From Paraburkholderia sabiae (lineage in GTDB: Bacteria; Pseudomonadota; Gammaproteobacteria; Burkholderiales; Burkholderiaceae), in NCBI RefSeq assembly GCF_030412785.1, contig NZ_CP125296.1, positions 372,001 through 436,000 of the forward strand: DNA of 64,000 bases. The letters run 5' to 3'. A model generated the notes under the pieces. It searched no databases and was not told where the DNA came from. It was given only the letters and a program-made list of their open reading frames with translations. Of the stretch, positions 26,012 through 33,832 are shown one piece after another; the first letter of the stretch is position 1, and every line of letters begins with the position of its first letter. The position numbers were made by a program, and so were the translations under genes.

Positions 26012-28111
26012 TTAACGGCTGGTGTTCAGTTCTTTGGCGACGACGAGGAGACACCCGTCGGGCTGCACCATCGCATCGAATGACGAGGTGACGAGCGTCG
26101 ACGTTTCCGGCTCGACGATGATCGCCGGGCCCGTCACGCATTCGCCCACTTTCAGCGAGCCGCGTTCGACGATGGCCGCATCGACGAAACGATGCAACGC
26201 GGCGTCGAAAATCTTGCGGGTCTTCGCAGCGCTTACGGCATCACGCGACGTCTCGAGTTGCAGGCGTTCGACGGGCGGCATCGGCGAACTTGCTTTGACG
26301 GCCCAACTGACGATTTCGATGTCGAGACCGTCGATGGGGCGACCGAAGAACTGCGTGTAAGCCTTCGTGAATGCGTCTGCGAAGGTGCTGCGATCGTCGG
26401 CGGTGAAACCGCGGTGCGGAATCATCACGGGGATTTCCCAGCCCTGGCCGACATAGCGCATGAACGCCTTGATCTCGACGAGCGGTTCGGCATCGCCTGA
26501 ACCTTGCCGCGCGAAGTGCACAGCTTCTTCGCTCAACTGGCCGACGATTTCGTTCAGTGCGTCGGCGTCGAAGTCGTTGAAGCGCATGCTCGCGCTGCGC
26601 ACGCTTTCATAACCGAACGGCGCGCGCAGAAAGCCGATAGCGGAACCGACACCCGCGCCCGGCGGCACGATGAACTTGCGGATGCCGCTCTTCTCGCACA
26701 GACGCGCCGCGTGCAGCGGACCCGCGCCGCCGAACGTGATCATCGTGTAGTCGCCGATGTCCTTGCCGCTTTCGACGGCATGCACGCGCGCCGCATTGCT
26801 CATGTTTTCGTCGACGACTTCGGCCACGCCGTAGGCGGCTTCTTCGGCGTTGAGATCGATTGCGCCGCCCACTTCCGCGACCATCGCGCTGGCAGCGTTG
26901 TCGGTGGAAAGCTGGATCGTGCCGCCTGCGAAATTCGCGGGATCGAGACGACCGAGCAGCAGGTCGGCGTCGGTCACGGTCGGCTGTGTGCCGCCGCGCT
27001 GATAACACGCGGGACCTGGCTCCGACGCCGCGCTATGCGGGCCCACGCGAATCTGGCGCATCACGTCGAGCGAAGCGATCGAGCCGCCGCCCGCGCCGAT
27101 TTCAACCATCTCCACGACGGGAATCGAAATCGGCATACCGCTGCCTTTCTTGAAGCGATACGTGCGGGCGACTTCGAAGGTGTTGGCCGTTTTCGGCGTG
27201 AGGTCGTCGATCAGGCAGATCTTGGCCGTGGTGCCGCCCATGTCGAACGACAGCACGCTGTTCAGGTCGTAGCGCGCCGCGATGTGCGCAGCGAAGATCG
27301 CGCCGCCTGCCGGGCCCGATTCGACGAGGCGAACGGGAAACGCGGAAGCGCTTTCGATCGAGACGATGCCGCCGCCCGAGTGGATGATGAACAGCGGACA
27401 AACAGCGCCCGCCTCGCGCACCTTGCCGAGCAGCCGGTCCAGATAGGACTTCATGATGGGTCGCACATAGGCGTTCGCGCAGACCGTATTGAAGCGCTCG
27501 AACTCGCGGATCTGCGGCGACACTTCGCTGGAGATCGACACGGACACATTGGGCAGGCGCTTCTCGATCGCGTCGCGCATCATGCGTTCGTGCACGCCGT
27601 TCACGTACGCGTGAATGAAACCGATTGCGACGCTCTCGTAGCCGCCTTGCTCGATACGATCGACGATCGATTCGATTTGCGCTTCCGTCGGCGCGAGCAG
27701 AATGCCGCCCTGTGCATCGACGCGCTCGCCGAGCGTGAAGCGGTCGCAGCGCTCGATTAGCGGAGGAGGGAGCTTGATGTTCAGATCGTATTGCTCGAAG
27801 CGGTTTTCCGTGCGCATTTCGATCGTGTCGCGAAAGCCTTGCGTCGTGACGAAAGCCGTCTTCGCGCCGCGCCGCTCGATGAGCGCGTTGGTTGCGAGCG
27901 TGGTGCCGTGGATGATGACGCCGATATCCTTCAGCGCGATACCCGCCTTGTCCGCAACGATGCCGATGCCTTTGATGATGGCGCGTTCGGGCGCCGTGTA
28001 ATCCGTCAGCACCTTGGTGGAAAAGAGCGCTCCACCGAGTTCGAGCGCAACGTCGGTGAAGGTTCCACCGATATCGACACCTACTCGTGCCTTGTCGTGA
28101 CTGGCCACCAT
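26012..28111 (-). CDS. hyuA: Hydantoinase A / oxoprolinase family protein
   Basis: A 699-aa hydantoinase-A subunit with the N-terminal actin-like ATP-binding motif GVDIGGTFTDVAL. It has a second phosphate-binding block, SFDMGGTTAKICLIDD, and a GPHSAASEPGPACYQRGG motif diagnostic of HyuA/oxoprolinase. An aggag RBS precedes the ATG. It is the first gene of the seven-gene minus-strand run ending with gntR. A candidate operator (28206-28216) lies 95 bp upstream. It provides the ATP-dependent step of the pathway. Confidence 0.92.
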   Translation of the reverse strand: MVASHDKARVGVDIGGTFTDVALELGGALFSTKVLTDYTAPERAIIKGIGIVADKAGIALKDIGVIIHGTTLATNALIERRGAKTAFVTTQGFRDTIEMRTENRFEQYDLNIKLPPPLIERCDRFTLGERVDAQGGILLAPTEAQIESIVDRIEQGGYESVAIGFIHAYVNGVHERMMRDAIEKRLPNVSVSISSEVSPQIREFERFNTVCANAYVRPIMKSYLDRLLGKVREAGAVCPLFIIHSGGGIVSIESASAFPVRLVESGPAGGAIFAAHIAARYDLNSVLSFDMGGTTAKICLIDDLTPKTANTFEVARTYRFKKGSGMPISIPVVEMVEIGAGGGSIASLDVMRQIRVGPHSAASEPGPACYQRGGTQPTVTDADLLLGRLDPANFAGGTIQLSTDNAASAMVAEVGGAIDLNAEEAAYGVAEVVDENMSNAARVHAVESGKDIGDYTMITFGGAGPLHAARLCEKSGIRKFIVPPGAGVGSAIGFLRAPFGYESVRSASMRFNDFDADALNEIVGQLSEEAVHFARQGSGDAEPLVEIKAFMRYVGQGWEIPVMIPHRGFTADDRSTFADAFTKAYTQFFGRPIDGLDIEIVSWAVKASSPMPPVERLQLETSRDAVSAAKTRKIFDAALHRFVDAAIVERGSLKVGECVTGPAIIVEPETSTLVTSSFDAMVQPDGCLLVVAKELNTSR

Positions 28112-28460
28112 GACTCTCCTGTTTAAACCATGACATGCGCCGGGCGACTGCCGCCCGCCGAAAAATCCCGTTGACGAACTTCGGAAACCACTGTTTTTTT
28201 GTTCGTTGACATATGATGAGTGACGTCTTACAGTTCTGTCAACACGAACAAAATGAATTTCGCCTTTTTCAGCATTCCCGGTCTTGCGATTTTCTTTGTT
28301 CAGCCCTGTTTTATAAGGTCTTTAAGGGTTTTTGCCAGGTTGCCTGGGAGGCTGCGCCGAGGGTCGCTGGAGCGGGCTGGTGATGATGGAAGTTTATGCG
28401 AAAGTGAAGATTTTTCGAGATTTTTGGTCGCTTTGAAGACGCAACGGCAAAGGAACGAAA
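28112..28460. other. Divergent intergenic region between hyuA and etfB
   Basis: About 350 bp controlling hyuA (minus) and etfB (plus). It holds TTGACATATGA (28206-28216), whose TTGACA plus TACAGT 17 bp later forms a plausible plus-strand promoter. The etfB leader would then be over 200 nt long and is AT-rich with several T-runs. A small stem (CCAGG, 3-nt loop, CCTGG at 28335-28347) is present. The overlapping short ORFs are not convincing genes. Confidence 0.6.
28206..28216 (+). promoter_or_regulatory. Candidate GntR/FadR-type operator, site B
   Basis: TTGACATATGA, identical to site A at 16890-16900, in the hyuA-etfB divergent region. It overlaps a TTGACA-17-TACAGT promoter-like arrangement (28206-28234) for the plus-strand etfB operon. 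A regulator bound here could affect both directions. Confidence 0.5.
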
Positions 28461-29210
28461 ATGAAGGTTTTGGTGCCAGTGAAACGCGTGGTCGACTACA
28501 ACGTGAAGGTCCGCGTGAAGTCGGATCAATCGGGTGTCGATATCGCCAACGTGAAGATGTCGATGAATCCATTCGATGAAATCGCCGTCGAAGAAGCCGT
28601 GCGTCTGAAGGAAGCGGGCGTGGCGACGGAAGTGATCGCCGTGTCGGCAGGTGTGACGCAATGTCAGGAAACGCTGCGCACGGCGCTGGCGATCGGCGCG
28701 GATCGCGCGGTGCTGATCGAATCGAACGAAGACCTGCAGCCGCTGGCTGTCGCGAAGCTGCTCAAGGCGCTGGTCGACAAGGAACAGCCTTCTCTCGTCA
28801 TTCTTGGCAAGCAGGCCATCGATGACGACTGCAATCAGACAGGCCAGATGCTGGCTGCGCTGGCTGGCTTACCGCAAGCGACGTTTGCATCGAAAGTGGT
28901 TATTGCCGGAGGCACCGCCACTGTCTCACGCGAAGTGGATGGCGGCGCTGAAACGCTGTCGCTGAAACTGCCCGCCGTCGTCACGACCGATCTGCGCCTG
29001 AACGAGCCGCGCTACGTGACGCTGCCGAACATCATGAAGGCAAAGAAGAAGCCGCTCGAAACCGTGAAGCCGGAAGACCTGGGCGTCGATGTCACGCCGC
29101 GTCTGAAGACGCTGAAAGTCAGCGAGCCGCCGAAGCGTTCGGCCGGCGTGAAGGTAGCCGACGTGAAAACACTGGTCGAGAAGCTCAAGACGGAAGCCAA
29201 GGTCTTGTGA
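28461..29210 (+). CDS. etfB: Electron transfer flavoprotein, beta subunit
   Basis: A 249-aa EtfB. It starts [20 protein letters not shown] and carries the AMP-binding and recognition-loop region around [16 protein letters not shown], with the [16 protein letters not shown] stretch of the family. It accepts electrons from acyl-CoA or other flavin dehydrogenases and passes them to ETF-quinone oxidoreductase together with EtfA. An aaggaacg RBS precedes the ATG. It has no adjacent acyl-CoA dehydrogenase and lies divergent to hyuA, so it may serve the FAD enzyme of that operon. Confidence 0.95.
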   Translation: MKVLVPVKRVVDYNVKVRVKSDQSGVDIANVKMSMNPFDEIAVEEAVRLKEAGVATEVIAVSAGVTQCQETLRTALAIGADRAVLIESNEDLQPLAVAKLLKALVDKEQPSLVILGKQAIDDDCNQTGQMLAALAGLPQATFASKVVIAGGTATVSREVDGGAETLSLKLPAVVTTDLRLNEPRYVTLPNIMKAKKKPLETVKPEDLGVDVTPRLKTLKVSEPPKRSAGVKVADVKTLVEKLKTEAKVL

Positions 29211-29224
29211 CGCGAGAGGATGAA

Positions 29225-30157
29225 ATGACGATTCTGGTAATTGCCGAACACGACAACGGTTCGATCAAAGCAGGGACGTTGAACACGATGGCCGCTGCAC
29301 AGAAGATCGGCGGCGACATTCACGTGCTCGTTGCAGGCCACAACGCTGAGGCTGCTGCCGATTCCGCCGCGAAGGTCGCAGGCGTCGCAAAGGTGCTGCT
29401 CGCTGACGCACCGCAACTGGCCCAAGGTCTCGCGGAAAACATCGAAGCGACGGTGCTGACCATCGCGAAGAACTACTCGCATATCTTTGCGCCCGCCACG
29501 GCTTACGGCAAGAACATCGCGCCGCGCATCGCCGCGAAGCTCGACGTCGCGCAGATCAGCGAAATCACGGCCGTGGTCAGCGCCGACACATTCGAGCGGC
29601 CGATTTACGCGGGCAACGCAATCGCCACGGTTCAATCGCATGATGCGATCAAGGTCATCACCGTTCGCTCAACGGGCTTCGATCCCGTTGCAGCGGAAGG
29701 CGGCAGCGCATCGGTCGAGACGATCGAAGCGGCGGCTGATGCAGGCATCTCTCAGTTCGTGAGCCGCGAAGTGACGAAACTCGACCGTCCGGAACTGACG
29801 AGCGCGAACATCATCGTGTCGGGCGGAAGAGGTCTCGGCAGCGGCGAGAACTACACAAAGGTGCTTGAACCTCTGGCCGACAAACTCGGCGCGGCGATGG
29901 GCGCATCGCGCGCAGCCGTCGATGCCGGCTATGCGCCGAACGACTATCAGGTGGGTCAGACGGGCAAAATCGTCGCGCCGCAGCTGTACATCGCGGTCGG
30001 CATCTCGGGCGCGATCCAGCACCTCGCGGGCATGAAGGACTCGAAGGTGATCGTTGCGATCAACAAGGACGAAGAAGCGCCGATCTTCAGCGTCGCGGAT
30101 TACGGCCTTGTCGGCGATCTGTTCGAAACGGTCCCCGCGATGACCGCCGAAATTTAG
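29225..30157 (+). CDS. etfA: Electron transfer flavoprotein, alpha subunit
   Basis: A 310-aa EtfA that holds the FAD in its C-terminal domain. Conserved blocks are [12 protein letters not shown], the [11 protein letters not shown] and GQTGK FAD-binding segments, then [16 protein letters not shown] and [10 protein letters not shown]. An agagga RBS sits 5 nt before the ATG, 14 bp after etfB, giving a two-gene unit. A GTG start at 29207 overlapping etfB is possible but has no RBS. Confidence 0.95.
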   Translation: MTILVIAEHDNGSIKAGTLNTMAAAQKIGGDIHVLVAGHNAEAAADSAAKVAGVAKVLLADAPQLAQGLAENIEATVLTIAKNYSHIFAPATAYGKNIAPRIAAKLDVAQISEITAVVSADTFERPIYAGNAIATVQSHDAIKVITVRSTGFDPVAAEGGSASVETIEAAADAGISQFVSREVTKLDRPELTSANIIVSGGRGLGSGENYTKVLEPLADKLGAAMGASRAAVDAGYAPNDYQVGQTGKIVAPQLYIAVGISGAIQHLAGMKDSKVIVAINKDEEAPIFSVADYGLVGDLFETVPAMTAEI

Positions 30158-30236
30158 CCCCTTGCTCCATTACTTTTTATTCAACCGGTGTGCCGATCGA
30201 GCGCATCGATACCATTGAATCCGGAGAGCATTCAGC

Positions 30237-31019
30237 ATGATTTCCACCACCGATCCGCACGTCAACCGCAAACCTCGCAACATTTCGCAAGCCGAATGGG
30301 ACACGCGCGTCCAGCTTGCCGCAGCCTACCGGCTGGCGGCAAAGTTCGAACTCACCGACCTGATCTATACGCATATCTCGGCGCGTGTGCCCGGCACAAA
30401 CGACCAGTTTCTGATCAATCCGCACGGCTGGTTCTTCGACGAAATCACGGCGTCGTCGCTGGTGAAGATCGACGTGAACGGCAACCCGATCGGCGACGAG
30501 CGGTTCGAAGTGAATGCAGCCGGCTTCACGATTCATAGCGCGTTGCATCAGGCGCGCCACGATGTTGAGTGCGTCGTGCATCTTCACACCACCTACGGGA
30601 TGGCCGTCGCCGCGATGGAGTGCGGCCTGTTGCCGCTGAACCAGATCAGTATGCAGTTTTACAACCGTGTCGCGTATCACGAATACGAAGGCATTTCGCT
30701 GGAACTCGACGAGCGTGAACGCATCGTGAAGTCGATCGGCAAGCGCGACTATCTGATTCTGCGCAATCACGGTTTGCTCACGACGGGCCGCTCGGTGGCC
30801 GAGGCCTTCACCCGCATGTTCTATCTGAACAAGGCCTGCGAGATCCAGGTCGCGACGCTGTCGGCGGGACAGAAGGTCGTCATTCCTTCGCCCGAAGTCT
30901 GCGAGCACGCAGCAAAGCAGCACGACGACTACGCGTACCTCGACACCGTGCATCTCGACCGCGAATGGACTGCGCTGTTGCGGCTGCTCGACCGCGATGG
31001 CGGCGACTACAAGGTTTGA
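30237..31019 (+). CDS. Class II aldolase/adducin family protein
   Basis: A 260-aa protein of the class II aldolase/adducin superfamily, related to fuculose- or ribulose-phosphate aldolases. The zinc ligands appear as HLHTTYG and NHGLLTTG plus an upstream YTHISARVPG block. The acidic residue and two-His set seem intact. Bacterial catabolic members cleave sugar phosphates or decarboxylate and dehydrate small hydroxyacids. It follows etfA by 79 bp and is followed 3 bp later by a small HTH protein. The substrate is not known. Confidence 0.86.
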   Translation: MISTTDPHVNRKPRNISQAEWDTRVQLAAAYRLAAKFELTDLIYTHISARVPGTNDQFLINPHGWFFDEITASSLVKIDVNGNPIGDERFEVNAAGFTIHSALHQARHDVECVVHLHTTYGMAVAAMECGLLPLNQISMQFYNRVAYHEYEGISLELDERERIVKSIGKRDYLILRNHGLLTTGRSVAEAFTRMFYLNKACEIQVATLSAGQKVVIPSPEVCEHAAKQHDDYAYLDTVHLDREWTALLRLLDRDGGDYKV

Positions 31020-31022
31020 TCA

Positions 31023-31604
31023 TTGGACGGGTTGCCGGCATCTGATGTGCCGGGTCGAACCGACGTGCTGGCTTATCGGTTCGTCGCGACGCGCGGGGTC
31101 GAAATCAGAGAGCTTCGTTTCCCCTTCGCGCTTCGATGGCACGCCGGACGCGGCATTCATCTGCTGTCGAAAACGCATGGCGGAGCGCGCTTTCGTTCGG
31201 GCGATGAAGTGCGCATCGGACTCGAAGAGATGTTCGACGTTCGCATGATTCCGGATGAGACAGGCGCAGTCACGGGCAGACTGGAACTCGAACAGATGAT
31301 TCGCGCGGAACGGCCGGTGCCCGACTGGCGTTGGCTCGCACTGGCCTATTCGGCGCATGGGCGCGGCTTCGGACTCGCGCTCACGCAGTCGATGTTCGGA
31401 CTGCCATGGTATCCGTGGACGCTCGACTCTCTGGCCACGCATCTGTGCGCAAAGCCCCGCTCGATACAGATGGCGCTGTTCCGCGAGTCATACAGCTTCG
31501 ACGCGGCACTCAGACGATGCCGGCATTTGAACACACTGCTACGCGTTGGACTTGCCCACTGCAGATTTGAAGCAGTCGACGGCAAGGGCGGGGTGAACGG
31601 GTAA
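31023..31604 (+). CDS. Hypothetical protein with C-terminal HTH-like segment
   Basis: A protein of up to 193 aa. The first start codon (TTG at 31023) is 3 bp after the aldolase stop; GTG at 31047 or 31065 are alternatives, so the N-terminus is uncertain. Residues about 130-170 (SLATHLCAKPRSIQMALFRESYSFDAALRRCR) have the spacing of an AraC-type second helix-turn-helix, but the usual two-HTH AraC domain is absent. The N-terminal part is soluble and rich in charged beta-strand segments with no known domain I can name. Coupling to the aldolase suggests a local regulator. Confidence 0.65.
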   Translation: MDGLPASDVPGRTDVLAYRFVATRGVEIRELRFPFALRWHAGRGIHLLSKTHGGARFRSGDEVRIGLEEMFDVRMIPDETGAVTGRLELEQMIRAERPVPDWRWLALAYSAHGRGFGLALTQSMFGLPWYPWTLDSLATHLCAKPRSIQMALFRESYSFDAALRRCRHLNTLLRVGLAHCRFEAVDGKGGVNG

Positions 31605-31694
31605 CACGACGAAGATCGGTGCAACGCTCACTCACGCATTCCGCAAGGCAAGCCAGGACGCTTGCTGTCATGGACATGGACATCAGGAGGACAC

Positions 31695-33170
31695 ATGCGC
31701 GATACCCGGCAGGCAAACGGGCGAGGTGAGATAGCTGTTGGCGTTCGGACCATGGAGATCGGGCCATACGGAATCGCCGACGACCCACATCGCGAAGCCC
31801 GCGCCGAGCCAGCGAGAAAGGAGGCGCTTGCTCATAGCCTGAAGCAGCGGCACGTCGTGATGCTGTCGATCGGCGGAAGCATCGGGGCGGGGCTTTTCGT
31901 CGGCTCGGGACATGCCATAGCAGAAGCAGGGCCGGCGGCGATCGTCGCCTACGTGCTGGCCAGTCTGCTCGTCGTGCTCGTCATGCGCATGCTGGGAGAA
32001 ATGGCCTGCGCGATGCCGGACTCGGGTTCGTTCTCGACCTATGCCGGCAAGGCGATCGGACCGTGGGCCGGCTTCATGATCGGATGGATGTACTGGTGGT
32101 TCTGGGTGCTGGTTTTGCCGATCGAAGCCACGGCGGCGGCGAACATCCTGAACAGCTGGTTTCCGCAGATCGAGTTGTGGAAGTTCTGTCTGGCCGTCAC
32201 GTGTCTGCTGACCGTCGCGAATCTTGCAAGCGTCAAACACTATGGCGAACTCGAGTTCTGGTTCTCCGTGGTCAAGGTATTGGCCATCGTGATCTTTATC
32301 GCGTGCGGCGCGGCGGCCCTCGCAGGATTTGTTCCGCATGTACACGTGAATGTATCGGCGAATCTGTTCGGACGCGGCGGCTTCGCGCCGAATGGCTGGG
32401 CGCCGATTGCGGGCGCGATGCTGACGACGATGTTCACGTTTCTCGGCACCGAAGTGGTGACGATCGCCGCAGCCGAATCGAAGGATCCCGCGCGGGAAAT
32501 CTCGCGTGCCATTACGTCCGTCGTCTGGCGCATTTCGCTGTTTTACATCGGCTCCATTGCCGTGATCATTTCGATTCTGCCGTGGAACGATCCTGCGCTG
32601 ACGCAGATCGGCTCGTATCAGGCCGTGTTGCAGGCCTTGCACGTGCCCTACGCGAAGCTGATGATCGATTTGCTGATTCTCGTCGCCGTATGCAGCTGCC
32701 TCAACTCGGGCTTGTACACGGCGTCGCGGATGATCTTCTCGCTCGGCGCGCGCGGGCAGGCGCCCTCCGTCATGACGTACACGAACCGGGCTGGCGTGCC
32801 GGTGTTCGCCGTGCTGGCGTCGACGCTGGCCGCGTTCGGCGGCGTGGCGGCCAACTATCTCGCCCCGAGTTACGTGTTCGAGGCGCTGCTGTCGACGACC
32901 GGTTCGATTGCGCTACTCGTGTACATGGTGATCGCCGTGAGTCAACTGCGCTTGCGCGCGCGTCTTCACGCACAGCAGAAACTGAAAGTGCGCATGTGGC
33001 TGCATCCATTCCTCGGGCTCTTCGTGGTTGCGCTGATCATGGGCGCGTTTGCCGTGATGGTCAGCGGTCATGCCCATCGTGGCGAGGTCGTTGCTACGTT
33101 GGGGCTCAGTGCCTTTCTCGCGTACGTCGGCAGATTGCACCAGAATCGCAGAAAGTCCGGTTCGAGTTAG
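31695..33170 (+). CDS. Amino acid permease (AAT family, APC superfamily)
   Basis: A 491-aa permease with twelve predicted helices. The first helix motif, MLSIGGSIGAGLFVGSG, and the loop EMACAMPDSGSFSTYAGKAIG are hallmarks of the AAT family (GABA, aromatic, lysine and similar amino acid permeases). A perfect aggagg RBS lies at 31685-31690, 5 nt before the ATG. A charged N-terminal tail of about 50 residues precedes helix 1. It seems to be a single-gene unit. GABA permease is the closest general resemblance, but specificity cannot be assigned. Confidence 0.9.
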   Translation: MRDTRQANGRGEIAVGVRTMEIGPYGIADDPHREARAEPARKEALAHSLKQRHVVMLSIGGSIGAGLFVGSGHAIAEAGPAAIVAYVLASLLVVLVMRMLGEMACAMPDSGSFSTYAGKAIGPWAGFMIGWMYWWFWVLVLPIEATAAANILNSWFPQIELWKFCLAVTCLLTVANLASVKHYGELEFWFSVVKVLAIVIFIACGAAALAGFVPHVHVNVSANLFGRGGFAPNGWAPIAGAMLTTMFTFLGTEVVTIAAAESKDPAREISRAITSVVWRISLFYIGSIAVIISILPWNDPALTQIGSYQAVLQALHVPYAKLMIDLLILVAVCSCLNSGLYTASRMIFSLGARGQAPSVMTYTNRAGVPVFAVLASTLAAFGGVAANYLAPSYVFEALLSTTGSIALLVYMVIAVSQLRLRARLHAQQKLKVRMWLHPFLGLFVVALIMGAFAVMVSGHAHRGEVVATLGLSAFLAYVGRLHQNRRKSGSS

Positions 33171-33280
33171 CATAGTGAGTCGGGTTACCGGCGATCGTGA
33201 CCGCACGATCGTCGGAACGACATCCACAAGCTGACGACGACCGCCTGCCCGCATTCGCGATGGCGGCCAGGAGACAAGCG

Positions 33281-33583
33281 ATGCAGAACGACGGACCGCC
33301 GCCTCGGCGCGTGACATCCGACAAGCAGATGCAGGTTGGCCCCGGCTGGTTCGGCCGGTTGCTGGCCGTCATCGTGGGCGCGATCGTGCTCGTGGGGGCC
33401 GCCATGCTTTCGGTGATCCTGCTCGCCGTGCTGTTTGCGGTGGGCACGATCGTCGCCGGTTATCTCTGGTGGAAGATTCGCGCGCTGCGCCGCCAGGCAG
33501 GCGCGTTTGGTGACGACGGCCGGACCGTCGACGTCGAGGTGGTCCACAAGGACTCGCCCGGCGACGATTCCCCGCCCCGCTGA
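33281..33583 (+). CDS. Small membrane protein (100 aa)
   Basis: A 100-aa protein. The ATG at 33281 is preceded by aggaga, so upstream in-frame ATGs are rejected. The N-terminal 24 residues are polar. A long hydrophobic stretch (residues about 26-63) could span the membrane once or as a tight hairpin. The C-terminal tail is charged with an Asp-rich end. Function is unknown. It lies upstream of the hybrid kinase but is separated by about 250 bp with its own inverted repeat. Confidence 0.7.
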   Translation: MQNDGPPPRRVTSDKQMQVGPGWFGRLLAVIVGAIVLVGAAMLSVILLAVLFAVGTIVAGYLWWKIRALRRQAGAFGDDGRTVDVEVVHKDSPGDDSPPR

Positions 33584-33617
33584 CGATGCAGGCTTGACGC
33601 GCCGCTGCGTCACCTTT

Positions 33618-33672
33618 CGGTTAACTGACCCGCCAAACGATTTAAAGAACGAACGGCCGTTGTCGTTAACCG
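33618..33672. repeat. Inverted repeat upstream of the hybrid kinase
   Basis: CGGTTAAC (33618-33625) and GTTAACCG (33665-33672) are perfect 8-bp inverted copies with centres 47 bp apart, and adjacent TTT/AAA bases extend the match. It is a plausible dimer-binding operator or a cruciform-forming site for the kinase gene. The left arm contains GGTTAA followed after 17 bp by TTAAAGAACG, a weak likeness to the three promoter-like motifs. Confidence 0.4.
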
Positions 33673-33832
33673 GAAAGTCAAGGTAGTCTCGACCTAAGGC
33701 ACTGTCCTTGCATGCGCCACAATTGCCACACTCGCTGCAAGTGCTTTTCAGCGCTCGCTACGCAAAGACGGGCGGCAAATTTTGCTGACAGGCCACCTTC
33801 CACTGATGCGGTAAGCATGTCGGAGACTTCGC

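Noticed and set aside
24316..28111. Possibility that hyuAB are an acetone carboxylase.
   Set aside because: No gamma subunit gene is nearby and the surrounding enzymes point to catabolism of another compound; kept only as a family-level call.
28220..28579. ORF of 119 codons upstream of and overlapping etfB.
   Set aside because: It overlaps etfB in another frame, has no convincing RBS and shows no domain. It is considered non-coding leader.
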